Below are positions 43,222 to 53,479 of a stretch of DNA of 64,000 nt, one piece after another. The translations under genes were made by a program, and so were the position numbers. The notes under the pieces were generated by a model. It had not been told where the DNA came from. It worked only from the letters and a program-made list of their open reading frames with translations, and did not search any database. The DNA lies in contig CAYNIP010000004.1 in assembly GCA_964397305.1 (NCBI GenBank), forward strand, positions 122,794 to 186,793, given 5' to 3'. Numbering within the stretch: the first letter of the stretch is position 1; the number at the start of each line of letters is the position of its first letter. This DNA comes from JAAUTY01 sp964397305 (GTDB taxonomy: Bacteria > Cyanobacteriota > Cyanobacteriia > Cyanobacteriales > Spirulinaceae).

Positions 43222-45792
43222 GTGATCAAACGCGATCAACTGTTGTTGCTACAAGGTACTAAACCCATGCATCCCGACTATCCCCAGTGTGCCAACCTGC
43301 AAACGCAAGCCAACACCCTTTTGACCCTGCTGCAAAATGAGCCCACGCTGCGGACTCAATATGACCTTACGGCGGCGGCGGCCTCGCTCCGGAAGGCGCT
43401 GTCGCCCCGCTTTGAAGTTGTCTTTGCTGGCACGTTCAGCGCCGGCAAGTCGATGCTGATCAATGCGCTGCTGGGGCGTGAGCTGCTTTACAGTGCCGAG
43501 GGTCACGCGACGGGCACGGAGTGTTACATCGAATATGCGGAGCCTCATCAGGAACGGGTGGTGCTCGAATTTCTCAGTGAGCGGGAAATTTACACCCAGC
43601 TCGAGGCCTTGGACCAGCGCTTGAACTTGACGACTGATCCGATCCAGGAAGGCAAAGCGAAGGTGCAGCAGTACCTCGAGCCGATGGCCTTGGGTCCCTT
43701 GGAAAAGTTCAAGTCTCTGGTGCAACAGTGCGAGGCGATCATTCAGGCTGAGGGGGGCGAGAGCAAGTCAGAGCGGGCGAAGCAGGCCCGGGCCTTGCAA
43801 TTGTTGCTGGAGGGGTGGACTCACAATCGCGATCGCATCCATCCCCTGGAGAATAAGTCGTATTCGATGGAGCAGCTCGACTTTACGAACCTGGAGGATG
43901 CGGCTCAGTATGCGCGGCGCGGGGCCAATAGTGCGGTGCTGAAGCGCTTGTATTACTACTGCCATCACCCGCTGCTAGAAGATGGCAATGTGCTGGTGGA
44001 TCTGCCGGGGATTGACGCGCCGGTGAAGAAGGATGCAGAGCTGACGGATCGCAAGATCGAGCACCCCGACACCTCGGCGGTGATTGCGGTGCTGAAGCCG
44101 GCCTCGGCGGGGGAAATGACGAGTGAGGAGACGGCCTTGCTGGAGCGGATGAAGGCCAATCCGGGCATTCGCGATCGCGTCTTTTACGTGTTCAACCGCA
44201 TTGATGAGACCTGGTACAACACTCAATTGCGCCAGCGGCTGGACAAGTTGATCCAAGACCAGTTTCGGGGCACGACACAGCTCTACAAAACCAGTGGTTT
44301 GCTGGGTTTCTATGGTAGCCAGGTGCGGCAGACGACGGGGAATGACCGCTACGGCCTTGATTCGATTTTTGCCGAGAGTGTGAAGCAGTTGGGGGGCACG
44401 GAAGAGACGCCGCAGTTTGTCAGTGCGTTCAATAACTACTGTGCTAATTCTGGCAAGCTTTCCCCGCAGGATTTTAAGGTTCAGGTCAACAGCTACGAGA
44501 CTCAAAATGAGAACTACGTTCGTATTCTCAGCGAGTGGGGCAAGCCGTTGATCGAGCAGTTGATTCATGACAGCGGGATTGAGGAATTTCGCGGTGACAT
44601 TCAGCGCTACCTGACGGAGGAGAAGCGCCCGCAACTGTTTTCCACCTTGGCCAGTGATTTGCAGCCGATCTGCATTGCCCTGAAGAAGCAATGGCTGGCG
44701 GAGCAGCGGGCCTTGGACAGTGAGCCGTCGGAAATTGGGGCGATGCGCGATCGCGAGTTGGAGCGCCTCAACCAGGAGTTGCAAACGGTGGGCCAAGCGT
44801 TTCGCCAGTTCATGAGCGAAGAAATCAACCGCATTGTGGTGAGCAAGGATGATGACTTTGAGAAGGACTTTGGCGACCTGAAGGCGCGTATGGTCAGCCG
44901 CCTGGATGAGTTGCTGCAAACCTTCTCGGTGATCGAGGCCTATGGGCAGGCGACTCGCAGCCACCCGCGCAATTCGGTCGCTCCCCTGTTGGCGGTTTTG
45001 GTAGAGGCCCTTTATTCGGTGTCGAATGCACTGGAGGAGGTCCTGGTAACGAATGCACAGATGATCACGGAAAACTTCTGCCAGCGCCTCCTGCTTCGCC
45101 TGCGGAAGACGGATCATTATCAGCAGTTGTACCGGCTGTTGGGGAATGATGGTGGTTTGGAGGTGGCCCTGAAGCAGTTGGAAGTCAAGCTGGTGGAGGT
45201 GATGGTGAGTGAGGCGCGGATTGAGTGCGATCGCTATGTTCGCGAGAGTTCCCGCTTCTACGACGAAGGCACGTTCTCGATCTACCAATTCCGGCAGACG
45301 CTCCAGCAAACGTCCCAGAGCTTTGATGCGACGAGTATTGTCGATGCGGAGCCGGCCATTCGTCAGTTGTTGAAGTTGGATTTTGAGCCCAAGGTTTCGG
45401 CCACAATCCGCCGTGATTTTCGCCAGAAGCTGAACCAAACGCTGAAGACGCAGGCGCTGCCCCTCGCGGATCAGTTGGCTGATGACATCTTGCAACAGTA
45501 TGACCGGGCCCGCGCTTACCGGGCCCAAACCCTGGAGCAGGAAGCCCAAGAAAAGATCGCCCGCAATCAATCTCTGAAGGATGAGCTGGCGGCCAAAATG
45601 GCGGTCTACAATGAGAATATTCAGGGCTTGAATGAGTGTCTCCAAGCGATGGGATTGCACACCCACACGTTGCCGTTGATTGAGGCTCAAGAGGAGGTGG
45701 CGATGGCGGCGACAATCCCTCCGGGACGCTACGCGATCGCCCCTGAACCCCAGGATGCGGAGCCGGAAGCAGCGCCAGTTGACGAACTGTAA
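43222..45792 (+). CDS. Bacterial dynamin-like GTPase
   Basis: 856 residues from GTG at 43222 (an ATG at codon 16 is possible). The GTPase domain begins around residue 65: P-loop AGTFSAGKSMLINALLG, switch II DLPGIDAP, and the G4 motif FNRIDE. The following roughly 500 residues are helical with stalk-like coiled segments (LERLNQELQTVGQAFRQFM) and a Pro/Glu tail. It is longer than the classical Nostoc BDLP. Such proteins reshape or protect membranes by GTP-driven oligomerisation. No second dynamin gene adjoins, unlike the paired systems of some bacteria. Confidence 0.85.
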   Translation: MIKRDQLLLLQGTKPMHPDYPQCANLQTQANTLLTLLQNEPTLRTQYDLTAAAASLRKALSPRFEVVFAGTFSAGKSMLINALLGRELLYSAEGHATGTECYIEYAEPHQERVVLEFLSEREIYTQLEALDQRLNLTTDPIQEGKAKVQQYLEPMALGPLEKFKSLVQQCEAIIQAEGGESKSERAKQARALQLLLEGWTHNRDRIHPLENKSYSMEQLDFTNLEDAAQYARRGANSAVLKRLYYYCHHPLLEDGNVLVDLPGIDAPVKKDAELTDRKIEHPDTSAVIAVLKPASAGEMTSEETALLERMKANPGIRDRVFYVFNRIDETWYNTQLRQRLDKLIQDQFRGTTQLYKTSGLLGFYGSQVRQTTGNDRYGLDSIFAESVKQLGGTEETPQFVSAFNNYCANSGKLSPQDFKVQVNSYETQNENYVRILSEWGKPLIEQLIHDSGIEEFRGDIQRYLTEEKRPQLFSTLASDLQPICIALKKQWLAEQRALDSEPSEIGAMRDRELERLNQELQTVGQAFRQFMSEEINRIVVSKDDDFEKDFGDLKARMVSRLDELLQTFSVIEAYGQATRSHPRNSVAPLLAVLVEALYSVSNALEEVLVTNAQMITENFCQRLLLRLRKTDHYQQLYRLLGNDGGLEVALKQLEVKLVEVMVSEARIECDRYVRESSRFYDEGTFSIYQFRQTLQQTSQSFDATSIVDAEPAIRQLLKLDFEPKVSATIRRDFRQKLNQTLKTQALPLADQLADDILQQYDRARAYRAQTLEQEAQEKIARNQSLKDELAAKMAVYNENIQGLNECLQAMGLHTHTLPLIEAQEEVAMAATIPPGRYAIAPEPQDAEPEAAPVDEL

Positions 45793-45793
45793 C

Positions 45794-45948
45794 CGGGTGC
45801 ATCTCAGTGAGGCCAACCCTCACCCCCCGGCCCCTTCTCCCAAAGCTGGGAGAAGGGGAGTTAGAAGCCCCTCTCCCAACTTGGGAGAGGGGTTGGGGTG
45901 AGGGCTTAGCGAAGGAGTACAAACATCCCGCGCAAAATTTCGTCCACC
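45794..45948. repeat. Dispersed palindromic repeat, copy R9
   Basis: Full stem module: GGGTGCATCTCAGTG, GGCCCCTTCTCCCAAAGCTG, GAGAAGGGGAGTTAGAAGCC, CCTCTCCCAACTTGGGAGAG, and the tail CATCCCGCGCAAAATTTCGT as in R5 and R6. Confidence 0.8.
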
Positions 45949-45974
45949 CCCCACAGTGGTGGACCCCTAGGGCT

Positions 45975-47852
45975 TTAGGTAAGCTGGAGGTGTTGAATTT
46001 GTTGAGCGCTCACGGTGTAGAGGCCCCCAGAACCGACAAAGAGTTGGGTGGTAGCATCGACCCAGGGCTCGGTGTCGGGGAAGGTTTGGGCGATCGCTAG
46101 GCGGCCCTGCTGAACTTCCAGGCGCACGATCCCGGTGTCGGTTGCGGCGAGGAGGTAGTGACCGACAGCGCATTTGCCCGGAAGGGTCGTGAGCCAGGGA
46201 GTCTGGGCGGGGTCAAAGGCCTGCTGAGCGAGGACGGAACCCTGAGCATCCAGCACCGCGACGAGACAAGTGCGGCCGGTGGGGGTGGCGAGGGTGCGGA
46301 AGAACCAGCAGCGATCGCCACTGAAAGCGCAGGCAGAGTCTAGGAGTTGGCCCTCGCCCCAGTCGAGCACAATGCTGTCATTGAGACCGGCCCGCTGGGG
46401 ACTGAAGACGAAGGCGACGCTGAGGCGACCGGCCCGATAGAAACCAAAGCCAAACCTGGGGCCGAGCCAGATGCGGGTTTGGTGCGTCAAAACGGTGCCG
46501 ATGTAGTCGGGGCCGAGGCGGCCATCGCGCTGGAGCTGGCCTTGGTGGAGCCAGACGCGCTGGTGGCCGTTGCTGGCCAGTTGTAGGGCCGTACCGCAGG
46601 GGTCAAGGGCCCAGGGTTCTGGGGGCTGGGGGGGGTTGAGGGCGATCGCCTGACCCTGCTGACAGACAAAGGTGGTGGGGCCGTGGAGGATGAATTGGAG
46701 CGCGGGGGAGGGCTGGCCGTGCAGGAGCAGACGGCCATCTTCCCGTTTGAACGCACCCTGGTCCCAGGCCAGCCAGTGGAGGGTGGTGTCCACCGTCGTA
46801 GCAGCTAGGATCAAGCCCTCGGTACGGTAGAGAGTTTGGGCTGTCACCCGGCCCCGAACCGTAATGGTCTGGAGGGGAGGCAGCCCTAGGGCCACGGGAG
46901 CGGTGCGACAGACGGGGCAGGTGGGGCGGGCGTGTTCAAGCTGACACTGGGGGCAGGTCTGCCAGCGGAGGTTGGCGAGCAGGGCGGCGGGAAAGGGGCC
47001 GCGCTGGTCTTGGGTAAAGGTTTGGTAAAAATGTTGCAACAGGTCATCGGGCAGGCTGGCGTAGGGGAAGGCGGGTTTAGGATAGCGAACGTCTGGGTGA
47101 AAGATGGTGAGGCGCTGGAGCGGGCGAGCGGCTGGAAAGACCCATTGCTGGGGGTCGGCGGGCTTGTAAACGCCGCCGTAGGGACCGACACAGAGAAGGC
47201 TTTGCAATAGCAGGACGTTAAAGGCATACCAGTCGGAGGTTTCGTTGTGGGGTTGTGCCAGGATGAGAGGCACGGCGGCTGGATCGCAGTGGCAGGGATC
47301 GACGACGCTGGTGGTGAAGAGGTGGCAGCGGAAGCCGGCGAACTGGTAGGAGTCGGCATCGATGCAGTAAGCGGCTGAGCCCTGAACGAGAACGTTCAAA
47401 TCGTTGAAGTCGCCGATGACGATGCCAGCGGCATGGAGCTGGGTCACGGTAGCGTGCAGGTCTTGAAAGATTTCCACGACGGTGGCCTGGCGGAGCCCTT
47501 GGTTGTGAAACCCGCGATCGCTGTAGCGCCAGAGGGGGTCGGCCGGGGCAATCAGGGGCATGGTGTAGCCAAGGATGGTTTGCCCCGAGCAGTCGGTGAC
47601 GAGCTCGAGGGGCTGGACAACGCGGGCGGGCAAGACGCGGGGAAACTGGCGCAGTTTCTGTTGATGTTCGGCCAGGCGCTGGGCGGCCGCCTGCTGGGCT
47701 TGGGGTTGGTGCTGGTAGTCGGGGTGGTCGGGGGGCTTGAATAGCTTGAGGGCGCGATCGCTCCCGAGGCGAAAGATGTCCGCCTCGCCCCCCTTACCAA
47801 GGACCTGCTGGGGGTGAAGTTGGAGGGGTTGACCTTGGAGATAGACTTGCAT
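45975..47852 (-). CDS. Kinase-fold protein with zinc ribbon and beta-propeller
   Basis: 625 residues. Kinase-like N-terminus (1-270): glycine loop VLGKGGEADIFRL, Lys in ALKLFKPPD, catalytic loop IVIGDFNDLNVLV in place of HRD, and metal-binding IDADSYQF in place of DFG. These substitutions are typical of the COG4248-type kinases associated with TerY-P modules. A zinc ribbon (CPQCQLEHARPTCPVC, about residue 298-313) follows. The C-terminal 300 residues are beta-rich with propeller-like repeats (LATPTGRTCLVAVLDAQGSV). The usual helix-hairpin-helix C-terminus is replaced. It lies convergent to the dynamin gene. No vWA or PP2C partners are adjacent. Confidence 0.75.
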   Translation of the reverse strand: MQVYLQGQPLQLHPQQVLGKGGEADIFRLGSDRALKLFKPPDHPDYQHQPQAQQAAAQRLAEHQQKLRQFPRVLPARVVQPLELVTDCSGQTILGYTMPLIAPADPLWRYSDRGFHNQGLRQATVVEIFQDLHATVTQLHAAGIVIGDFNDLNVLVQGSAAYCIDADSYQFAGFRCHLFTTSVVDPCHCDPAAVPLILAQPHNETSDWYAFNVLLLQSLLCVGPYGGVYKPADPQQWVFPAARPLQRLTIFHPDVRYPKPAFPYASLPDDLLQHFYQTFTQDQRGPFPAALLANLRWQTCPQCQLEHARPTCPVCRTAPVALGLPPLQTITVRGRVTAQTLYRTEGLILAATTVDTTLHWLAWDQGAFKREDGRLLLHGQPSPALQFILHGPTTFVCQQGQAIALNPPQPPEPWALDPCGTALQLASNGHQRVWLHQGQLQRDGRLGPDYIGTVLTHQTRIWLGPRFGFGFYRAGRLSVAFVFSPQRAGLNDSIVLDWGEGQLLDSACAFSGDRCWFFRTLATPTGRTCLVAVLDAQGSVLAQQAFDPAQTPWLTTLPGKCAVGHYLLAATDTGIVRLEVQQGRLAIAQTFPDTEPWVDATTQLFVGSGGLYTVSAQQIQHLQLT

Positions 47853-47869
47853 AGAAAAAAGCCTGAAAG

Positions 47870-47925
47870 CTAGAGCCGCTACGCGGAAGTCAGGAGGCAG
47901 AATTCAGAAAACCTGACTCTCAAAG
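47870..47925. repeat. Dispersed repeat module E, copy 2
   Basis: CTAGAGCCGCTACGCGGAAG and then GGAGGCAGAATTCAG. Related to 3035-3089. Confidence 0.65.
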
Positions 47926-47930
47926 GCAAG

Positions 47931-48095
47931 GTGCATCGGGTACATCTCAGTTAGGCTAGGGTTCCCCCTCTGTGAGGGGCCGCTGCGCGTCTACATCCCC
48001 CGGCCCCGGGTGCATCTCAATTAGGCAAGTTTACCCTCATCCCCCGGCCCCTTCTCCCAAGGAGGGCGAAGGGGAGTCTCCAACGTGAGATGCAG
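47931..48095. repeat. Dispersed palindromic repeat, copy R10 (double)
   Basis: Two partial units in tandem. The TACATCTCAGTTAGGC and GGGTGCATCTCAATTAGGCA boundaries are both present, ending with ACGTGAGATGCA and with the CCCCTTCTCCCAAGGAGGGC / GAAGGGGA stem. Confidence 0.7.
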
Positions 48096-48106
48096 CCGAC
48101 ACACCT

Positions 48107-51100
48107 CTAGACAGGAATCTCGATCACCAGCTCTGTGCCATGTCCCAGCTCTGACTGACAGATCAACTGTCCTCCATGCTGCTCGGTAACGATTTGGTAG
48201 CTGATCGAAAGTCCCAGACCTGTCCCTTTGCCCACAGGTTTAGTGGTAAAGAAGGGATCAAACATTTTCTCCTGCACGGCGGCTTCCATCCCTGGCCCAT
48301 TGTCGGCAATGCGGATTTGAACTCGCTCCCTATCCAGAGCTGTGGTGGTGATTTGAATTGTGGGATTGTCTTCTCCGACGGCTCTCAGGGCATCAATGGC
48401 ATTGGTGAGGATATTGAGAAAGACTTGATTGAGTTGGCTAGGAATGCAGGTAACGCGGGGCAATGGCTCATAGTGCTTCTCAAGAGTGATGGCGGGGCGA
48501 TCGCCCTCAGCCTTGAGGCGATGTTGCAGAATCAACAGAGTATTATCCAAGCCCTCATGAATATCGACCTGCTTTCGATCGGATTCATCGAGCCGCGAGA
48601 AGTTACGGAGGCTGAGGACAATCTGGCGAATGCGCTCACTCCCCGTTTTCATCGACTCAAAAAGGTTGACAGTATCTTGATCGATAAATGCCAAGTCAAC
48701 CTCCTCTAAAACAGCCTCTAAATCCACGCTAGGAGTTGGCACTTCCCGTTGGTAGGCATCGATCAAGCGGCGCAAATCCTGCATATAGACTTGGGCATGA
48801 TCAATATTGCCACTGATGAAGCCGATGGGGTTATTGATTTCATGGGCAATGCCCGCCACCATCTGCCCTAGACTTGACATTTTTTCAGCTTGAATCAACT
48901 GAGCTTGGGTCTCTTGCAGGGTTTGCAATGCTATCTGGAGATCTTGGTTTTTTCGGCCTAGGGCCTCTGTACGCTCCTCAACCTTCGCCTCTAATGTGGT
49001 GTTGTAAGTTTCCAGCCTACGGTAGAGCAAGGCATTTTCAATAGAAATCGTAGCTTGGCTGGACAGAATTTTCAGGATCTCGAGACGATCATCTGTAAAC
49101 ACATCTACAACCCGGTTATTTTCTAAATATAAAATACCGAGGAGCCTGCCTTGGTTCAAAATTGGCACGCAGATTACCGACCTGACTGGGCCCTTGATGA
49201 TATGGGGATCATTGATGAATAACCCGGCCTGAGCAGCATTCCCTAAGACAATACTTTCTTGAGTTCGCTGTACATATTGAATCAGGGAGAGCGGCAGGGG
49301 GCTGCTAGCTGTTAACGGCTGGTTCATCTCGATGGAAACAGCCGTAGTCTCGTCGATTTTCCCTGAGGCAGCGACAACTAAATGATCCTGTTCTAACAAG
49401 AGCAGATACCCCTGTTGTGCCCCTGCATTTTCAAGCGCTAGGCTCATGAGCTGAGAGAGCAATTGTGGCAAAACAATTTGCCCCGAAAGGGCTTGGGCAG
49501 CCTTAATCACGGTATGCAGATCTAAGCTTTGGCTCCCGCCGCCAGTGGTATTCTCGGTGTGGGTAATCTGACCTGCATAACCGCCTTGGCTGGATCGCGC
49601 TGTGGGCTGGGTGGAGCGAGTGGAGCTTACCGGGCTAATGGCCTGATGCAAGCTCGGGAGAGCCGCTTCTAGGGCCGTGACCTTCGCCGTTGCCCCCCAG
49701 CGCTCATAGCGGTACAGGGCTTCGAGCCAATATTGCTGGGCAATCCGTTCACGCCCTAAGCTGTAGTAGAGTTCAGCAGCCCGCTCGGTGGCGATCGCCA
49801 CCTCAGCCAAAAACCCATAGCCTTGAGCCGTGTCAATCGCGCGGTCGTAGTACTCCATCGCCTCCAAGACCTGCCCTTGCAGCCGCGCTTGCTCCGCCCG
49901 CATCAGTTCATACTTGCTTTGGAAATTGTGGGGAGCATAGCGAGCCCAGTCAGCTGTTTGTGCAGTTTTGCGTTCGATCTCAGTCCAAGTAGCAGCCTGG
50001 GTCTCAGGATCTAAATCAGGGTAAAGAGCACACTGCACCAGGGTTTCATAAAAGGGATAGTAGCCAAATAGCATGGATGCAAAGGCCGCAATTGCATAGG
50101 GAGCTGCCTTTGCCATTTTTGCCTGAGCCTTAGCCCAATCCTTCAGCACATAAGCCAGCAGCATCTCTGCAAAATAGACGAAGAACATCAGCATCTGATT
50201 ACCTGAGGCTTCGATAGCAGCTACTAGCTCAGGCGTGAGAAAATCTCCCGCTAGACAATCACTGTCAGGTGCTTCATTTTGCAAATTCTGGCTTAACTGG
50301 CGCCAGGTTTTAGCTGGATACAGACCATGATCCTGCTTTATTTTGGTCAACAGCTCTAGGTACAAATTTTGCTTTTCAGCCACCTCAACCAGGGGTATCC
50401 CCATGAAGAGCAGATAACCACAGGCCCACATAGCTGCATAGGCAGCATACACTAAATCCCCAGTCTCCAGCCCTACTTGAATGGCATGATCCAAAGGCTT
50501 TATCGTTTGTCGATGCGGCTCCTTCCAATGCACCACAAAGGAGCTAAAGAGCATATAGATTTTGCATTTCAGCGCGTCGGATGGGTACTGCTCTAGCACT
50601 CGCAGTGAGACCTGACCGGAGTGATAAACTTGGTCTAAGCTACCAAAGGGGATATTGACCGTCCCATAGGCATAGGCGGCTAACGATGAGTGACCAGACT
50701 CTAGCGACATATTCTTCAGTCGCGATATGATAAAAGGAAGTAGTTCTGGCTTGGCCTGGTAAGCGGGCCCACTCACGATCGTTAAAATCTGCATCGCCGC
50801 CAACTGGTAAGGATCGCGCATTTCCGGGTAGTCCGGCAGTTCTGCTAATGTTGGCAAGGGTCGTACCAAGGGCAGTAGAGCTGGGTCTAGCTCCAGGGGA
50901 CAACCGAGTAGCTCCAGAACCGGCAAGGCCATTTCAATGGCTGCCAACATCTGATTTTGAGCAATCAGAAACTGGATTTTTAGTTCGTAAATTTTGACCT
51001 TATCGAGTAGATCCTGAGCTTCCCTGAGCACAACCTCAGCCAGGGCATCCGCCGTCTCAAACTGGGTTTGGATCGACTCAACTTCAACCGCCTCGATGTA

Positions 51101-53479
51101 AAGGGCTAGGGTGAGGTCGTACTCAGTTTGCCAGGCGTCCTCAGGCAACAACGCTCGCCCCTGCCTGAGGTAGGTGAGAGCAGCAGCGTAGGCAGCAGAA
51201 GCCTTAGCTTTCCTGGCAGCTTGAAAATTCAAGCGAGCTAGTTCAAGTTGCTGGGGGCGATCGCCATGCAGCAAGTCCGCCCCTAAGTTCAAAGCATTGA
51301 CAATATCGAACAAGCGATCTTCTCGTTCCTCAAGGGGCGTATTCTCCAACAGGGAGCGCCCTACTTTCAGATGCACTTGCTGCTTCTGATTTTCCGGAAT
51401 TAGGGAATACGCAGCCTGCTGGACGCGATCATGCAAGAACTTGTAGGTAATCACTAAGTCTTCGCAATCTTCCACCATCTCGGGCACTTGATAGGCCTCG
51501 CTCAGGGGAACCACTAAGCCAGCCTGCAACGCATCCCACAAATTTGTGGCCGTCGCTTGGGTTGATGCTTGATGAACAGCAGCTAAGAGGCTCAGATCAA
51601 ATTGATTTCCTACACAAGCTGCTAAGCATAGAACGGCTTGGGTGGAGTCACTCAGGCGCTGGATTTCATGAACCATTAACTCCACTACATTTTCCGTGAT
51701 TTCGATCTGGAGTAACTCGCTTAAGTTCCACACCCATTGACCTTGATCGAGGTCAAATTGAATGAGTGCTTCCGCTTCAAGATATTTAAACAGTTGCGTG
51801 AGAAAGAAGGGATTGCCATTAGTTTTGGTCAGTAGCAAGTTTGCCAGGGGCTCGATCGCAGCTCGCGGCTGCTGGAGAGTGTCGCTGACCAAGGCTGCTG
51901 TGTCAGCTAAGCTGAGAGGAGTCAAGGTCAAGGTTTCTAGCGCAGCTCCCTCAGCAGTCAGCGTCGCTAGGGTCTGCATGAGGGAATGAGTGGGGCTGAC
52001 TTCGTTATCGCGATAGGCTCCGATCATCAGCAAGTAGTGACGATCGGGATCAGTAACGAGGACTTGAATGAGTTGTAGGGAGGCCGGATCGGCCCACTGC
52101 AAATCATCCAAGAAGATCACCAAGGGGTGTTCTGGTTGAGTAAAGACATTGATAAAGGCCCGAAAAACGAGGTTAAAGCGGTTTTGAGCCTCTGTGATCG
52201 GCAGTGGTGAAACCGGCGGCTGTTCGCCCAGGATCAGTTCGATTTCCGGAATCACCTCAACAATAACCGAGGCATTGCTCCCTAGAGCAGCCAACAGCTT
52301 TGCACGCCAGTTCTGGATTTGTGCTTCCGGTTCAGTGAGAAGTTGACGAACGAGTTCTCGGAAGGCTTGGATAAGGCATGAGTAGGGAATGTTTCGCTGG
52401 AATTGGTCGAATTTACCGCTAATAAAATAGCCCCGCTGGCGGGTAATGGGTTTTTGGATTTCCTTCACCAATGCGGATTTTCCAATGCCAGAGTAGCCCG
52501 CAACTAGCAGTAATTCTGTGGTTCCCTGGCTCACCCGCTCAAAGGCTGCAAGCAATTGTTTTACTTGGGCTTCACGGCCATACAGCTTTTGGGGAATCAG
52601 GAAAATACCTTGCTGATCTTTTTGGGCTAAGGGGAAAGGGTGAATGGTTTTCTGAGCTTGCCATTCCTGAAGGCAGTACTCTAGATCTGCTTGGAGTCCG
52701 TTACTGCTTTGGTAGCGGTCTTCGGCTTCCTTGGCCATGAGTTTTAAGATAATAGCAGAGAGAGTCTCAGGAATATCGGTGTTGAGGTGGTGGGGGGGGT
52801 GGGGTAGCCTAGCGAGGTGGCAGTGAACTAGCTCCATGGGATCGCTGGCTGTGAAGGGGAGTTGCCCGGTTAACAGCTCGTACAGCGTGACGCCAAGGGA
52901 ATAGAAATCGCTGCGATAGTCGATGGTGCGATTCATGCGCCCAGTTTGTTCAGGGGAGAGGTAGGCGAGGGTTCCCTCGAGGGTATTAGGGCTACCGACG
53001 TTGGGGTTTTCGTGGGAGAGACGAGAGGCAATGGAAAAGTCGATGAGTTTGAGTACTTGAGTCTCAGGGTTCAAGACGATATTGGCGGGTTTAATATCTT
53101 TGTGAATCACCTGTTGTTGATGGAGCTGCCTGAGGGCGATCGCCACTTGCTGCCCAATCCACAATACTTGCTCAATAGAAAACTTTTCTTGTTGCTGCCA
53201 ATAGCTCAAATCGCGGCCGCCAAGGTCCTCGAGTAACAGCAGGGGATGCCCCGTTGCTTCATCGAGGCCGTAGGACTGGATGACACCGTGGATCGTAAGA
53301 GACTGCAACAAATCCTGTTCGTAGCGTAGACGGGCAATGTCTGATGTTGTTGGGTAAGGGCTGGCAGGGGTCTTGATGATTAGAGGTGTTTGATCAGAGG
53401 GGCGTTGAGCGCGATAAACCGCTGTTTTGCCATTTTCTGAGAGCGTAGCGAGGATTCTGTACGGGGATTGGGTAAGCAT
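48107..53479 (-). CDS. Ser/Thr kinase - AAA ATPase - GAF - histidine kinase fusion
   Basis: 1790 residues. (1) Ser/Thr kinase, about 1-265, with HKDIKPANIVL and LIDFSIASRL. (2) AAA-16-like ATPase from about 295: YGREAQVKQLLAAF, Walker A AGYSGIGKSALVKEI, Walker B LVIFLDDLQWADP. (3) A long alpha-helical region. (4) GAF domain, about 1340-1480. (5) A coiled coil, then HisKA with EKMSSLGQMVAGIAHEINNP (phospho-His) and HATPase with NAIDAL, DNGPGM and GTGLGLSI. This is the trifunctional sensor kinase class common in filamentous cyanobacteria. No response regulator adjoins. The region is less GC-rich than most of the window. Confidence 0.92.
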   Translation of the reverse strand: MLTQSPYRILATLSENGKTAVYRAQRPSDQTPLIIKTPASPYPTTSDIARLRYEQDLLQSLTIHGVIQSYGLDEATGHPLLLLEDLGGRDLSYWQQQEKFSIEQVLWIGQQVAIALRQLHQQQVIHKDIKPANIVLNPETQVLKLIDFSIASRLSHENPNVGSPNTLEGTLAYLSPEQTGRMNRTIDYRSDFYSLGVTLYELLTGQLPFTASDPMELVHCHLARLPHPPHHLNTDIPETLSAIILKLMAKEAEDRYQSSNGLQADLEYCLQEWQAQKTIHPFPLAQKDQQGIFLIPQKLYGREAQVKQLLAAFERVSQGTTELLLVAGYSGIGKSALVKEIQKPITRQRGYFISGKFDQFQRNIPYSCLIQAFRELVRQLLTEPEAQIQNWRAKLLAALGSNASVIVEVIPEIELILGEQPPVSPLPITEAQNRFNLVFRAFINVFTQPEHPLVIFLDDLQWADPASLQLIQVLVTDPDRHYLLMIGAYRDNEVSPTHSLMQTLATLTAEGAALETLTLTPLSLADTAALVSDTLQQPRAAIEPLANLLLTKTNGNPFFLTQLFKYLEAEALIQFDLDQGQWVWNLSELLQIEITENVVELMVHEIQRLSDSTQAVLCLAACVGNQFDLSLLAAVHQASTQATATNLWDALQAGLVVPLSEAYQVPEMVEDCEDLVITYKFLHDRVQQAAYSLIPENQKQQVHLKVGRSLLENTPLEEREDRLFDIVNALNLGADLLHGDRPQQLELARLNFQAARKAKASAAYAAALTYLRQGRALLPEDAWQTEYDLTLALYIEAVEVESIQTQFETADALAEVVLREAQDLLDKVKIYELKIQFLIAQNQMLAAIEMALPVLELLGCPLELDPALLPLVRPLPTLAELPDYPEMRDPYQLAAMQILTIVSGPAYQAKPELLPFIISRLKNMSLESGHSSLAAYAYGTVNIPFGSLDQVYHSGQVSLRVLEQYPSDALKCKIYMLFSSFVVHWKEPHRQTIKPLDHAIQVGLETGDLVYAAYAAMWACGYLLFMGIPLVEVAEKQNLYLELLTKIKQDHGLYPAKTWRQLSQNLQNEAPDSDCLAGDFLTPELVAAIEASGNQMLMFFVYFAEMLLAYVLKDWAKAQAKMAKAAPYAIAAFASMLFGYYPFYETLVQCALYPDLDPETQAATWTEIERKTAQTADWARYAPHNFQSKYELMRAEQARLQGQVLEAMEYYDRAIDTAQGYGFLAEVAIATERAAELYYSLGRERIAQQYWLEALYRYERWGATAKVTALEAALPSLHQAISPVSSTRSTQPTARSSQGGYAGQITHTENTTGGGSQSLDLHTVIKAAQALSGQIVLPQLLSQLMSLALENAGAQQGYLLLLEQDHLVVAASGKIDETTAVSIEMNQPLTASSPLPLSLIQYVQRTQESIVLGNAAQAGLFINDPHIIKGPVRSVICVPILNQGRLLGILYLENNRVVDVFTDDRLEILKILSSQATISIENALLYRRLETYNTTLEAKVEERTEALGRKNQDLQIALQTLQETQAQLIQAEKMSSLGQMVAGIAHEINNPIGFISGNIDHAQVYMQDLRRLIDAYQREVPTPSVDLEAVLEEVDLAFIDQDTVNLFESMKTGSERIRQIVLSLRNFSRLDESDRKQVDIHEGLDNTLLILQHRLKAEGDRPAITLEKHYEPLPRVTCIPSQLNQVFLNILTNAIDALRAVGEDNPTIQITTTALDRERVQIRIADNGPGMEAAVQEKMFDPFFTTKPVGKGTGLGLSISYQIVTEQHGGQLICQSELGHGTELVIEIPV

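Noticed and set aside
43975..45816. 613-codon open frame antisense to the dynamin-like gene
   Set aside because: Arg/Leu/Gln-rich shadow composition with no recognisable motif; the plus strand has clear GTPase motifs.
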